Source: FEB-7 sp963698265 (GTDB lineage Bacteria > Pseudomonadota > Gammaproteobacteria > Burkholderiales > Usitatibacteraceae). Taken from it: a stretch of 64,000 bases of DNA. The position numbers and the translations under genes are program-made. The notes beneath the pieces were generated by a model. That model saw only the letters and a list, made by a program, of their open reading frames with translations, did no database searches and was not told the DNA's origin. The stretch is from the NCBI GenBank assembly GCA_963698265.1, contig CAVOQC010000001.1:1-64000 (forward strand), read 5' to 3'. Shown here one piece after another: positions 16,716-24,872 of this stretch (positions are counted from its first letter, which is position 1; each line of letters begins with the position of its first letter).

Positions 16716-19595
16716 TTACTGGCAAGCCTCGCAGTCGGGGCTGTCGATCGAGCAGAACTTCCCCGTGGCCTCGGCCGCACCGTCGCCGGCGCCCTCGCCC
16801 ATGCCGCCGTGGGAGGGAACGGAATTCAGCTCCCCGCCCTTGCCCGTGGATTTTTCCGCGGAGGTCGCGGCGAGCGTTCGCAGGTAGTAGGTGGTCTTGA
16901 GACCCCGCAGCCACGCGAGCTTGTAGGTCTCGTCGAGCTTCTTGCCCGACGCACCCCCCATGTAGATGTTGAGCGACTGCGCCTGGTCGATCCATTTCTG
17001 GCGGCGCGCGGCGGCCTCCACGATCCAGTGCGGCTCGACCTCGAAGGCGGTGGCATAGAGGCTTCGCAGCTCCACGGGGATGCGGTCGATCTTGCCCACG
17101 GAGCCGTCGAAGTGCTTGAGATCCGAGACCATCACGGAATCCCACAGGCCCAGTTTCTTGAGATCGCGCACCAGGTGCTCGCTCACCACCGTGAATTCCC
17201 CCGAGAGGTTCGACTTCACGTACAGGTTCTGGTAGTTGGGCTCGATGGAGGCCGACACGCCGATGATGTTGGAGATCGTCGCGGTCGGCGCGATGGCCAC
17301 GCAGTTGGAGTTGCGCATGCCGTGGGTGGCGATCCGCGCGCGAAGGCTCGACCAGTCCATGGATTCCGACATGTCGATTTCCACGTAGCCGCCGCGCTCC
17401 TCCAGCAGGAGCTTCAGCGTGTCCTGCGGAAGGATCCCGCGCTCCCAGAGCGAGCCCGCGTAGGAGCTGTAGCGCCCGCGCTCTTCGGCGAGTTCGGTCG
17501 AGGCCCAGTAGGCGTAGTAGCACACCGCCTCCATGGAACGGTCGGCGAAGTCGATCGCGGCGTGCGAGGCGTAGGGCACGCGAAGATCGTGCAGCGCGTC
17601 CTGGAAGCCCATGATCCCCAGGCCCACGGGGCGGTGGCGGAGGTTGGAATCGCGCGCCTTCTTCACCGCGTAGTAGTTGATGTCGATCACGTTGTCCAGC
17701 ATGCGCATCGCCGTGGCGATGGTGCGCTTCAACTTCTCGTGGTCGAGGGTCTTGCCGCCCTGCCCGTCGTCCTTCAGGTGCGCGACCAGGTTCACGCTGC
17801 CCAGGTTGCAGACGGCGATCTCCTGCGCGTTGGTATTGAGCGTGATCTCGGTACAAAGATTGGACGAGTGCACCACGCCCACGTGCTGCTGCGGCGAACG
17901 CAGGTTCGACGGATCCTTGAACGTGATCCACGGATGCCCCGTCTCGAAGAGCATCGAGAGCATCTTGCGCCAGAGCGTGAGGGCCGGGATCTTGCGGAAG
18001 AGCTTCAGCTCCCCGCGCGCGGCCATGTCCTCGTAGCGCGTGTAGGCCTCCTCGAAGGCCCTGCCGAACTTGTCGTGGAGATCCGGGCAATCCGAGGGCG
18101 AGAAGAGCGTCCACTCGCCGCCTTCCATCACGCGCTTCATGAAGAGATCCGGCACCCAGTTCGCGGTGTTCATGTCGTGGGTGCGGCGGCGGTCGTCGCC
18201 GGTGTTCTTGCGAAGCTCCAGGAACTCCTCGATGTCCAGGTGCCAGGTCTCGAGGTAGCAGCACACCGCGCCTTTCCTCTTCCCGCCCTGGTTCACCGCT
18301 ACCGCGGTGTCGTTCACCACCTTGAGGAACGGCACCACCCCCTGGCTCTTGCCGTTGGTGCCCTTGATGTAGGCGCCGAGCGCGCGCACCGGCGTCCAGT
18401 CGTTGCCCAGGCCGCCGGCGAACTTCGACAGCAGCGCGTTTTCCTTGATGGCCTCGTAGATGCCGTCGAGGTCGTCGGCGACCGTCGTGAGGTAGCAGGA
18501 AGAGAGCTGCGAGCGCAGCGACCCGGAATTGAAGAGCGTCGGCGTGGACGACATGAAGTCGAAGGAGGAGAGCACGCCGTAGAACTCGATCGCGCGGTCC
18601 TCGCGGTTCACCTCGTTGATGGAAAGCCCCATCGCCACGCGCATGAAGAAGGCCTGCGGCAGCTCGATCTTGTGGTCGCGGATGTGCAGGAAGTAGCGGT
18701 CGTAGAGCGTCTGCAGGCCGAGGTAGTCGCATTTCAGGTCTCGGTCGGCGTCCAGCGCCGCGCCCAGGCGCGCCAGGTCGAAAGTACCCATGCGCTCGTC
18801 CAGGAGCTGCGCCTTGATGCCCTGCTGGATGAAGGTGGGGAAGTACTCTGCGTAGCGGCCGGCCATCTGCTCGTGCGCGACCTCCTCGCCCAGCACCTCG
18901 CGGCGGATCGTGTGCAGCAGCAGCCGCGCGGAGACGTAGGTGTAGGCCGGGTCCTGCTCGATCAGCATGCGCGCGGCGAGGATCGCGCACTTGTGCACCT
19001 CCTCGATGGGCACGCCGTCGTAGAGGTCGCGGAGCGTCGCGTCCACGATCTTCTTTGGCTCCACGGCGTCGCCCAGGTCCCGGCAGGCCGAGACGACCAG
19101 GGCCTCGAGCGTGGCGAGTTCCAGCGGCACCTTCGCGCCGTTCACCAGCACGTTCAGGCGCGGCTCGCGGGATTCCGCGGCTTCCAGCGCGCGGGTGGCG
19201 CGCTCGCGGGCGCGCTCCTCGCGGTAGAGCACGTAGGAGCGCGCGACCTGGTGCTCGCCGGCGCGCATGAGCGCGAGTTCCACCTGGTCCTGGATGTCCT
19301 CGATATGGTAGGTGCCGCCCGTCGGGTGACGGCGCACGAGGGCGCCGACCACGGACTGGGTGACGAACTGCACCTTCTCGCGCACGCCCGCGCTCGCCGC
19401 AGCGCCGCCGCCGCCCACCGCGAGGAAGGCCTTGGTCACGGCGACCGCGATCTTGTCGGGCTCGAAGCCCACCACGGAGCCGTTGCGGCGGATGACCTTG
19501 TAGTCCGAGAACCGTTCCGGCGAGGCGCCGCCCTCTTCGTTGCGTCCCGGGTTGGCAAGGGGGGCCTTGGGATCGATATCGGAAGAAAGCCGCAT
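16716..19595 (-). CDS. nrdA: Class Ia ribonucleotide reductase alpha subunit (R1)
   Basis: A 959-aa protein. It reduces ribonucleoside diphosphates using the radical supplied by NrdB. An N-terminal ATP-cone (residues about 30-120, from YKVIRRNGSVVGFEPDKI) gives allosteric activity control. The catalytic N-x-C-x-E motif is Asn579, Cys581, Glu583 (SSNLCTEI). The C-terminal shuttle pair is Cys955/Cys958 (PDCEACQ). The ATG at 19595 follows AGGAGCGG at good spacing, so I prefer it to the ATG at 19655. Two NrdR-type boxes and two DnaA boxes lie upstream. It stands alone, about 5.4 kb from nrdB. Confidence 0.97.
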   Translation of the reverse strand: MRLSSDIDPKAPLANPGRNEEGGASPERFSDYKVIRRNGSVVGFEPDKIAVAVTKAFLAVGGGGAAASAGVREKVQFVTQSVVGALVRRHPTGGTYHIEDIQDQVELALMRAGEHQVARSYVLYREERARERATRALEAAESREPRLNVLVNGAKVPLELATLEALVVSACRDLGDAVEPKKIVDATLRDLYDGVPIEEVHKCAILAARMLIEQDPAYTYVSARLLLHTIRREVLGEEVAHEQMAGRYAEYFPTFIQQGIKAQLLDERMGTFDLARLGAALDADRDLKCDYLGLQTLYDRYFLHIRDHKIELPQAFFMRVAMGLSINEVNREDRAIEFYGVLSSFDFMSSTPTLFNSGSLRSQLSSCYLTTVADDLDGIYEAIKENALLSKFAGGLGNDWTPVRALGAYIKGTNGKSQGVVPFLKVVNDTAVAVNQGGKRKGAVCCYLETWHLDIEEFLELRKNTGDDRRRTHDMNTANWVPDLFMKRVMEGGEWTLFSPSDCPDLHDKFGRAFEEAYTRYEDMAARGELKLFRKIPALTLWRKMLSMLFETGHPWITFKDPSNLRSPQQHVGVVHSSNLCTEITLNTNAQEIAVCNLGSVNLVAHLKDDGQGGKTLDHEKLKRTIATAMRMLDNVIDINYYAVKKARDSNLRHRPVGLGIMGFQDALHDLRVPYASHAAIDFADRSMEAVCYYAYWASTELAEERGRYSSYAGSLWERGILPQDTLKLLLEERGGYVEIDMSESMDWSSLRARIATHGMRNSNCVAIAPTATISNIIGVSASIEPNYQNLYVKSNLSGEFTVVSEHLVRDLKKLGLWDSVMVSDLKHFDGSVGKIDRIPVELRSLYATAFEVEPHWIVEAAARRQKWIDQAQSLNIYMGGASGKKLDETYKLAWLRGLKTTYYLRTLAATSAEKSTGKGGELNSVPSHGGMGEGAGDGAAEATGKFCSIDSPDCEACQ

Positions 19596-19669
19596 GGGTC
19601 CGCTCCTGGTTGGGTCTGCCGTCTTTTCCGGCCGGGGCCCCGGAAGCTCGTCCAAGGCCCTGATTGTTT

Positions 19670-19706
19670 TGTGAATAACCGGGAAGTATCCCCCCGGTTA
19701 TGCACA
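19670..19706 (-). promoter_or_regulatory. Two DnaA boxes upstream of nrdA
   Basis: TTATTCACA on the minus strand at 19670-19678 and TTATGCACA on the plus strand at 19698-19706, both exact matches to TTATNCACA. They lie 75-111 bp upstream of the nrdA ATG at 19595. Confidence 0.65.
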
Positions 19707-19724
19707 GCTTGTTCACCAGCCTGT

Positions 19725-19772
19725 CCACAAGATCTAGTGCTTGCTTGCAGGCGTGGCCACAAAGTCTAGTAA
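19725..19772 (-). promoter_or_regulatory. Tandem NrdR boxes upstream of nrdA
   Basis: Read in the nrdA direction: GCACTAGATCTTGTGG (19725-19740) and TTACTAGACTTTGTGG (19757-19772). Both fit the NrdR box pattern (CWATAT-type core with TTGTG), and their starts are 32 bp apart, three helical turns, as in known nrd promoters. NrdR represses nrd genes when dATP is high. Confidence 0.75.
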
Positions 19773-19847
19773 AGGAAGGGGGCAGGCGCAAGCGCCGGCG
19801 AAGACATTTTTTTCGTGAGGGATTGCGGGCGCCGGGGAGGCGCCGCT

Positions 19848-20690
19848 TCAGAGGCGAACGAGGGTCGGGAGGCGGTCCCGCAGGATGTCTTCGAGGCGCG
19901 CCTTCACGCCCGTCTTCGAGTCGCCGTGGGTGAGTATGTAGAAGCGGTTCGCGGCCACGGCCTCGATGACGGCGCGCGCGGCCTCGGCGGGCTCGATGCC
20001 GCCGGCCACGGCCTCGTGCACCGCACCCACCAGCTTCGCGGCGACCGGGTCGAGGGATTCGACGCGCGTCGCCTCGCCCGCGGTGCGGTTGCGCTCGGAG
20101 AGCGAGATGCGCGTCTTCACCCAGCTCGGGCACAGCACCGAGGCGCCGATCGCGGCCTTCCTCAGTACCAGGTCGTGATGCAGCCCCTCCATCACCGTCA
20201 CCACCGCGTGCTTGCTCGCGTTGTAGGCGGCCATGCTGGGCAGGGAGAGGAGCCCGGCCATCGACGCGGTGGCCACCACGTGGCCCTCCTCGCCGCCGGA
20301 GAGCATGCGCGGCAGGAAGGCCCGCAGCGCGTTCGTGACACCGTAGAGGTTCACGCCCATCACCCACTCCCAGTCGCCGGGCGTGGTCTCCCACACGGGC
20401 TTCGCGCAGGCGACCCCCGCATTGGCCACTACCAGGTGCACGCGACCGAAGCGCGCGAAGGCGAGATCCGCCAGGTCGTCCACCTGGCTCGGCTTCGCCA
20501 CGTCCGTGCGCAGGCCGTCGGCGTCGGCGCCCTTCGCGCGCAGCTCCGCGGTCGCCGCGTCGAGCTTCACCGCGTCGATGTCGGCGAGCACGAGCTTCAT
20601 GCCGCGCGCGGCGGCCTCCTCGGCGATCGCCCTGCCGATGCCCTCGGCCGCCCCGGTGATCACGGCAACCTTGCCTTCGAATTCCTTCAT
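19848..20690 (-). CDS. Short-chain dehydrogenase/reductase, 280 aa
   Basis: A classical SDR: Rossmann motif TGAAEGIG at 12-19, NAG at 90-92, and the catalytic set Ser143, Tyr156, Lys160 (YNASK). LADID after the second strand suggests NAD preference. Last gene of a minus-strand unit after the acyl-CoA dehydrogenase and APH-like genes, a set common in fatty-acid or xenobiotic acyl catabolism. Substrate not predictable. Confidence 0.9.
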   Translation of the reverse strand: MKEFEGKVAVITGAAEGIGRAIAEEAAARGMKLVLADIDAVKLDAATAELRAKGADADGLRTDVAKPSQVDDLADLAFARFGRVHLVVANAGVACAKPVWETTPGDWEWVMGVNLYGVTNALRAFLPRMLSGGEEGHVVATASMAGLLSLPSMAAYNASKHAVVTVMEGLHHDLVLRKAAIGASVLCPSWVKTRISLSERNRTAGEATRVESLDPVAAKLVGAVHEAVAGGIEPAEAARAVIEAVAANRFYILTHGDSKTGVKARLEDILRDRLPTLVRL

Positions 20691-20732
20691 GGCGTTTCCC
20701 GGTGGAACATGGCGCGCTGCACCTGCACGGTG

Positions 20733-21836
20733 TCAGGCGCCGGGTTGCGAAGCGGCGACGAGGCGCCGGCAGCGCCCGTCGAGGTAGTTGACGAGCGGGC
20801 CGAAGGCGGCGAACTGCGCATCCTTCGTGTGCCCCTCCCGGTAGCGGCGCCAGATCTGCTGCACGATCACGGCCACGCGGAAAAGGCCGAACACCTCGTA
20901 GAACTCGAAGTTCCCGACCGAGAGCCCCGTGCGCGCCGCGTAGTGCGCGACGACCTCCGCGCGCGTGAGCATGCCCGGCGCGTCGGTGGGCTGGCGCCTC
21001 GTCATGCGGAAGTACTCGTCGTCGTCGGCCTGCACCCAGTAGGCGAGCGCGTTGCCCAGGTCCATCAGCGGGTCTCCGAGCGTGGCCATCTCCCAGTCGA
21101 GCACGCCGATCACCGTGAACGGGTCGGCGGGGTCGAGCACCACATTGTCGAAGCGGAAGTCGCCGTGGATCACGCGGATGGCGACCTCGCGCGCGGGGCG
21201 CTTCGCGGCGAGCCAGGCCATCACCGCCTCGAAATCGGCGACGTCGTCGGTGCGCGCGTCGCGAAAGCGCCGGCTCCAGCCTTCCACCTGGCGCTGGACG
21301 TAGCCCTCGCCCTTGCCGAGCGAGAGAAGCCCTTCATCCCGTCCGTTCCCCTCGGGAGAAAGCGCAATGGAATGCAGCTCCACCAGCTTGTCCACCACAC
21401 TCACGCAGAGCCTTCGCGTCTCGGCTTCGCCGAAACCCAGCCCCGCCGGCAGGTCCTGGCGCGGGATGATGCCGGCGATGCGCTCCATCACGTAGAAGTC
21501 GCAGCCCAGCACGGCCGGGTCGTCGCAGGCGGCGAGCACCGCGGGGACCACCGGGTAGGAGGGCTTCAGCGCCGCCATCACGCGCGCCTCGCGCAACATG
21601 TCGTGCGCGCCCTTCGCCTTGTGGCCGAAGGGCGGGCGGCGCAGCACCAGTTCGCGCCCGGGGTAGCGCACCAGGTAAGTGAGGTTCGAGGCGCCGCGCG
21701 CGAACTGGCCGATCTCCGGCTCTCCCTCGAGCCCCGGAATGCGCGACTTGAGGAAGGCGTCCACCCGCGCCGCGTCGAGTTCCTCGCCCGCGCGACACTG
21801 GCCCGCGCGGTCGACGAGTGAATCCGCGCCGCTCAA
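20733..21836 (-). CDS. Phosphotransferase-family protein (ACAD10/11-type kinase), 367 aa
   Basis: APH/choline-kinase fold: HGDFRFDN at residues 224-231 holds the catalytic Asp, and VLDWEMATLGDPLMDLG is the metal-binding segment. This subfamily usually neighbours, or is fused to, acyl-CoA dehydrogenases, where it phosphorylates 4-hydroxy-acyl-CoA. Here the acyl-CoA dehydrogenase gene ends four bases into it: the TTG start at 21836 overlaps that stop as TTGA. Good support for a joint pathway; the TTG start itself is less sure. Confidence 0.85.
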   Translation of the reverse strand: MSGADSLVDRAGQCRAGEELDAARVDAFLKSRIPGLEGEPEIGQFARGASNLTYLVRYPGRELVLRRPPFGHKAKGAHDMLREARVMAALKPSYPVVPAVLAACDDPAVLGCDFYVMERIAGIIPRQDLPAGLGFGEAETRRLCVSVVDKLVELHSIALSPEGNGRDEGLLSLGKGEGYVQRQVEGWSRRFRDARTDDVADFEAVMAWLAAKRPAREVAIRVIHGDFRFDNVVLDPADPFTVIGVLDWEMATLGDPLMDLGNALAYWVQADDDEYFRMTRRQPTDAPGMLTRAEVVAHYAARTGLSVGNFEFYEVFGLFRVAVIVQQIWRRYREGHTKDAQFAAFGPLVNYLDGRCRRLVAASQPGA

Positions 21837-23074
21837 GGCATGCCGCCGGCGGCCTCGCGCCGCGCGCGCTGCCTGCGCAACTCGAGCTTCGCCACGAGCG
21901 CGCGGTGCACCTCATCGGGCCCGTCGGCGATGCGCAGGATCCGCGCGTATCCCATGAGCGCGGTGAGCGGGAAGTCCTCCGAGACGCCCGCGCCGCCGTG
22001 CACCTGGATCGCCGCGTCGATCACCTGCTGCGCCATGTTGGGCGCGACCACCTTGATCTGCGAGATCTCGCTCATGGCGCCCTTCGCGCCCACGGTGTCC
22101 ATCAGCCACGCTGCCTTGAGCGTGAGGAGCCGCGCCTGCTCGATGCCCATGCGGGCGTTGGCGATCACGTCGGCGTTGCCGCCGAGCTGCGCGAGGGGCT
22201 TGCCGAAGGCGACACGGTCCTCGGCACGCGCGCACAGCAGTTCCAGTGCGCGTTCGGCCGCGCCGATCACGCGCATGCAGTGGTGGATGCGCCCGGGCCC
22301 CAGCCGCCCCTGGGCGATCTCGAAGCCGCGGCCGATGCCGGCGATCACGTTCTCCTTCGGCACGCGCACGTTCTTGAAGCTCACCTCGCCGTGTCCGTAG
22401 GGCTCGTCGTACACGCCGAAGCTCGGCACCATGCGCTCTATCGTCACACCGGGCGCGTCGAGCGGCACGAGCACCATCGAGTGGCGGTGGTGCTTGTCCG
22501 CCGCGGGATCGGAGAGCCCCATGAAGATCGCCACGCGGCAGGCCGGATGGCCGAGCCCGGAGCTCCACCACTTGCGCCCGTTCAGGACCACGTCGTTGCC
22601 GTCGGCCACGGCGGTGGCGCGCATGTTGGTCGCGTCGCTCGAGGCGACCTCGGGCTCCGTCATGCAGAACACGGAGCGGATCTCGCCCGCGAGCAGGGGC
22701 TTCAGCCACCGCTCCTGCTGTTCCGCGGAGCCGTACATCGCCAGCACTTCCATGTTGCCGCTGTCGGGCGCGTTGCAGTTGAACACCTCCGGCGCGATGA
22801 GCGAGTGGCCCGTGAGTTCGGCGAGCGGCGCGTAGTCCGCGTTCGTGAGGCCCGCGCCGAGGCCCGCGTGCGGCAGGAACAGGTTCCACAGGCCCTCGCG
22901 GCGGGCGCGCTCCTTGAGAGACTCCATGATCGCCGGCTGCTTCCAGCGGCGCCAGTCGGCCCCGCCGACGAGTTCGTCCCGGTAGCCCTCCTCGGCGGGC
23001 AGCACGTGGTCGCGCATGAAGGCGGACATGCGGGCGATGAGTTCGACTGCCTTGGGAGAGTGTGCGAAGTCCAT
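21833..23074 (-). CDS. Acyl-CoA dehydrogenase family protein (ACAD11-like), 413 aa
   Basis: A full-length FAD acyl-CoA dehydrogenase: N-terminal helical part (DFAHSPKAVELIARMS), middle beta domain (CMTEPEVASSDATN, NGRKWWSSG), and C-terminal helical domain (RVAFGKPLAQLG, IQVHGGAGVSED, DGPDEVHRALVA). Together with the APH-like kinase it suggests breakdown of hydroxylated fatty acids. First gene of the three-gene minus-strand unit (dehydrogenase, kinase, SDR). Start is the ATG at 23074. Confidence 0.92.
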   Translation of the reverse strand: MDFAHSPKAVELIARMSAFMRDHVLPAEEGYRDELVGGADWRRWKQPAIMESLKERARREGLWNLFLPHAGLGAGLTNADYAPLAELTGHSLIAPEVFNCNAPDSGNMEVLAMYGSAEQQERWLKPLLAGEIRSVFCMTEPEVASSDATNMRATAVADGNDVVLNGRKWWSSGLGHPACRVAIFMGLSDPAADKHHRHSMVLVPLDAPGVTIERMVPSFGVYDEPYGHGEVSFKNVRVPKENVIAGIGRGFEIAQGRLGPGRIHHCMRVIGAAERALELLCARAEDRVAFGKPLAQLGGNADVIANARMGIEQARLLTLKAAWLMDTVGAKGAMSEISQIKVVAPNMAQQVIDAAIQVHGGAGVSEDFPLTALMGYARILRIADGPDEVHRALVAKLELRRQRARREAAGGMP

Positions 23075-23094
23075 GTGCGTGGTCCGGTTCGTGT

Positions 23095-23667
23095 TCAGGC
23101 GCCGACGGCGGCGCGGTATCGCTTCCAGTCGAAGTGCGCGCCGGGATCGGTCTTCCTGCCCGGCGCGATGTCGGAATGGCCCGCGAGCTCCAGCATGCCG
23201 TAGCGCGCGAAGAGCGCCCTGGTGAGGGGCACGAGCGCCCCGTACTGCGCCTCCGTGAAGGGCAGTTCGTCCGTGCCCTCGAGCTCGATGCCGACCGAGT
23301 AATCGTTGCAGCCGCTGCGGCCGTTCCAGCTCGAGGCGCCCGCGTGCCAGGCGCGCAGCCCGCAGGGCACGTACTGGATCACCTCGCCGTCGCGGTTGAT
23401 GAGGAAGTGCGCGGAGACGTGCACGCCCGCGAGCCTCGCGAACCAGGGATGCGCGCCGGGGTGGAGCCGGTCGAGGAAGAGGTCCGTGATCCACTCGCCA
23501 CCGAACTCCCCCGGTGGCAGGGAGATGTTGTGGATCACGAGCAGTTCCACCTTCGTGTCCGCGGGCCGTTCGTCGTGATTGGGCGAGGCGATCCAGCGGG
23601 CGCCGGAACACATGCCGGCAGGGTCCACGGCGAAGCGGGGAGAAGGTAGATCCAGATCAGAGTTCAA
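23095..23667 (-). CDS. ampD: 1,6-anhydro-N-acetylmuramyl-L-alanine amidase AmpD
   Basis: Amidase_2 fold: VIHNISLPPGEFG carries the first zinc His, HFLINRDGEVIQYV and WHAG follow, and GHSDIAPGRKTDPG carries the second His and the Asp. It cleaves the peptide from anhydromuropeptides in the cytosol during peptidoglycan recycling. Family similarity already begins at PRFAVDPAGM, upstream of the first internal ATG (23613), so a TTG start near 23667 is likely; about 190 residues. Its neighbourhood with pilS/pilR is typical for betaproteobacteria, but here an inverted repeat and two genes lie between. Confidence 0.92.
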   Translation of the reverse strand: MNSDLDLPSPRFAVDPAGMCSGARWIASPNHDERPADTKVELLVIHNISLPPGEFGGEWITDLFLDRLHPGAHPWFARLAGVHVSAHFLINRDGEVIQYVPCGLRAWHAGASSWNGRSGCNDYSVGIELEGTDELPFTEAQYGALVPLTRALFARYGMLELAGHSDIAPGRKTDPGAHFDWKRYRAAVGA

Positions 23668-23718
23668 GAAAGGGGCTTTGCCGGTCGTCGTGCATGGAGC
23701 TGTGATTCCTATCGACAG

Positions 23719-23872
23719 GGGGTCAGGTGGGTTGGGGTTTTTTTGGTTTTTGGCCAAATGAAATTGCCACGAGGATCGACTTCGGGGAGATCGCGATGGA
23801 GGTCAGAGCCGTGACGCCCGACGCAATTTGACTTGGCCAAAAACCAAAAAGAAATCCAACCCACCTGACCCC
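23719..23872. repeat. Long imperfect inverted repeat (arms about 50 bp, loop about 55 bp)
   Basis: The left arm (23719-23767) begins GGGGTCAGGTGGGTTGG and runs through TTTTTGGTTTTTGGCCAA to AAATTGC. The right arm (23823-23872) is its reverse complement with only a few differences. Transcription would give a very long hairpin. It carries no gene. It resembles a small REP/MITE-type element between ampD and the acetyltransferase gene. Confidence 0.85.
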
Positions 23873-23957
23873 ATGGTGGCATCGGTCCGACCTGACCGCA
23901 CTCCACCACTGCCTCTTCGTTCCGCACCACCAACGTCCAACCGATGGCGATCCGCGG

Positions 23958-24479
23958 TCACGGCAGCAGGTGGTAGAAGAAGGTGGTGCCGTTGAGCGTC
24001 CCGTCGCGCTCGATCGTGTAGCCGGGGATCTGGGCCGCGCGGGTGTAGCCCATGGACTCGTAGAGCTTCTCGCCCGTGTCGCCCGTGCGCGTGTCGAGGA
24101 TGAGGAGCTTGCGGCCGAGGAAGCTCGCCTCGACGTGCGCGGCGGACAGGAGCGCGCGCCCCAGCCCCCAGCCGCGCCGGGACGTGTGGACCATGAGCTT
24201 CCGGATCTCGGCGCGGTGGCGGCCGTTCTGCCGGTCGGAGAGCAGGAGCTGCACGCTGCCCACGACTTCCCGCCCGTCCTCGGCGACCAGGAGCAGGAGG
24301 TTTTCCTCCACCATGCCCTGCATCACCTCGCGCCAGTACAGGAGCGCCTCCGACTGCGGCAGCGGCGCCCAGAAACCGAGCGAGCCCCCGGATTCGACCG
24401 CGTCGACGAGGAGGTCCGCGAGCCGCGGAAGGCACTCGGCGAACTGGTCGAGGTTCACCTTGCGGATGCGTGCCGTCAT
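23958..24479 (-). CDS. GNAT-family N-acetyltransferase, 173 aa
   Basis: GNAT fold with acetyl-CoA loop RRGWGLGRALL, preceded by strand IRKLMVH and followed by LLILDTRTGDTGEKLYESMGY. Acceptor unknown. Its ATG overlaps the stop of the tautomerase-like gene (ATGA), so the two are translationally coupled. Confidence 0.9.
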   Translation of the reverse strand: MTARIRKVNLDQFAECLPRLADLLVDAVESGGSLGFWAPLPQSEALLYWREVMQGMVEENLLLLVAEDGREVVGSVQLLLSDRQNGRHRAEIRKLMVHTSRRGWGLGRALLSAAHVEASFLGRKLLILDTRTGDTGEKLYESMGYTRAAQIPGYTIERDGTLNGTTFFYHLLP

Positions 24480-24841
24480 CGCACGACCTTTCCGCCGAAG
24501 GCGATGCGCCCCTTCGCGGCGGGCTGCACGATGACATGGACGTTCTCGGGCGAGCGGTCGGCGAGGTGCGCCACGGCTTCGCTCACCTGCTGCGCGACGT
24601 GGTCGAGGTGCTCGCCTTCCGGCGGCGCGGACGCGGTCAGTTCCACGAAGACGGGATACGGGCGGTCGGCGCCCTCGAGATTCTCGGCGTAGGCCCCGGG
24701 TGCGAGCGCGCGCAGCCGCACCCAGACCTTGCCCGGGCCGGCGCCCAGTACGGTGCCAAGGGCGTCGGCAATGTCGCTTGCGAGCCGCGGCGCAAGCGTC
24801 TCGCCGTGGCGGGTCGCGATCTCGATGTCGAATATGGGCAT
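24476..24841 (-). CDS. Tautomerase-superfamily-like protein, 121 aa
   Basis: The protein begins MPIFDIEIATRHGE and continues with a helix (LASDIADALGTVLG) and the strand KVWVRLR, like members of the 4-oxalocrotonate tautomerase/MIF superfamily. However, the residue after Met is Pro2 in a longer chain than the classic 62-residue enzymes. Pro2 would be the catalytic base. Lies 31 bp after pilR and overlaps the GNAT gene. Confidence 0.65.
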   Translation of the reverse strand: MPIFDIEIATRHGETLAPRLASDIADALGTVLGAGPGKVWVRLRALAPGAYAENLEGADRPYPVFVELTASAPPEGEHLDHVAQQVSEAVAHLADRSPENVHVIVQPAAKGRIAFGGKVVR

Positions 24842-24872
24842 GGTGCCTCCTTCGTGGTCTCCATGCGGCGGG

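Noticed and set aside
16809..19769. A 986-codon open frame on the plus strand opposite nrdA, and similar long antisense frames opposite nrdB, pilS, the sortase target and proS
   Set aside because: They mirror the codon pattern of strong genes in high-GC DNA, have no family sequence, and contain the low-complexity His/Arg/Val-rich text typical of antisense shadows.
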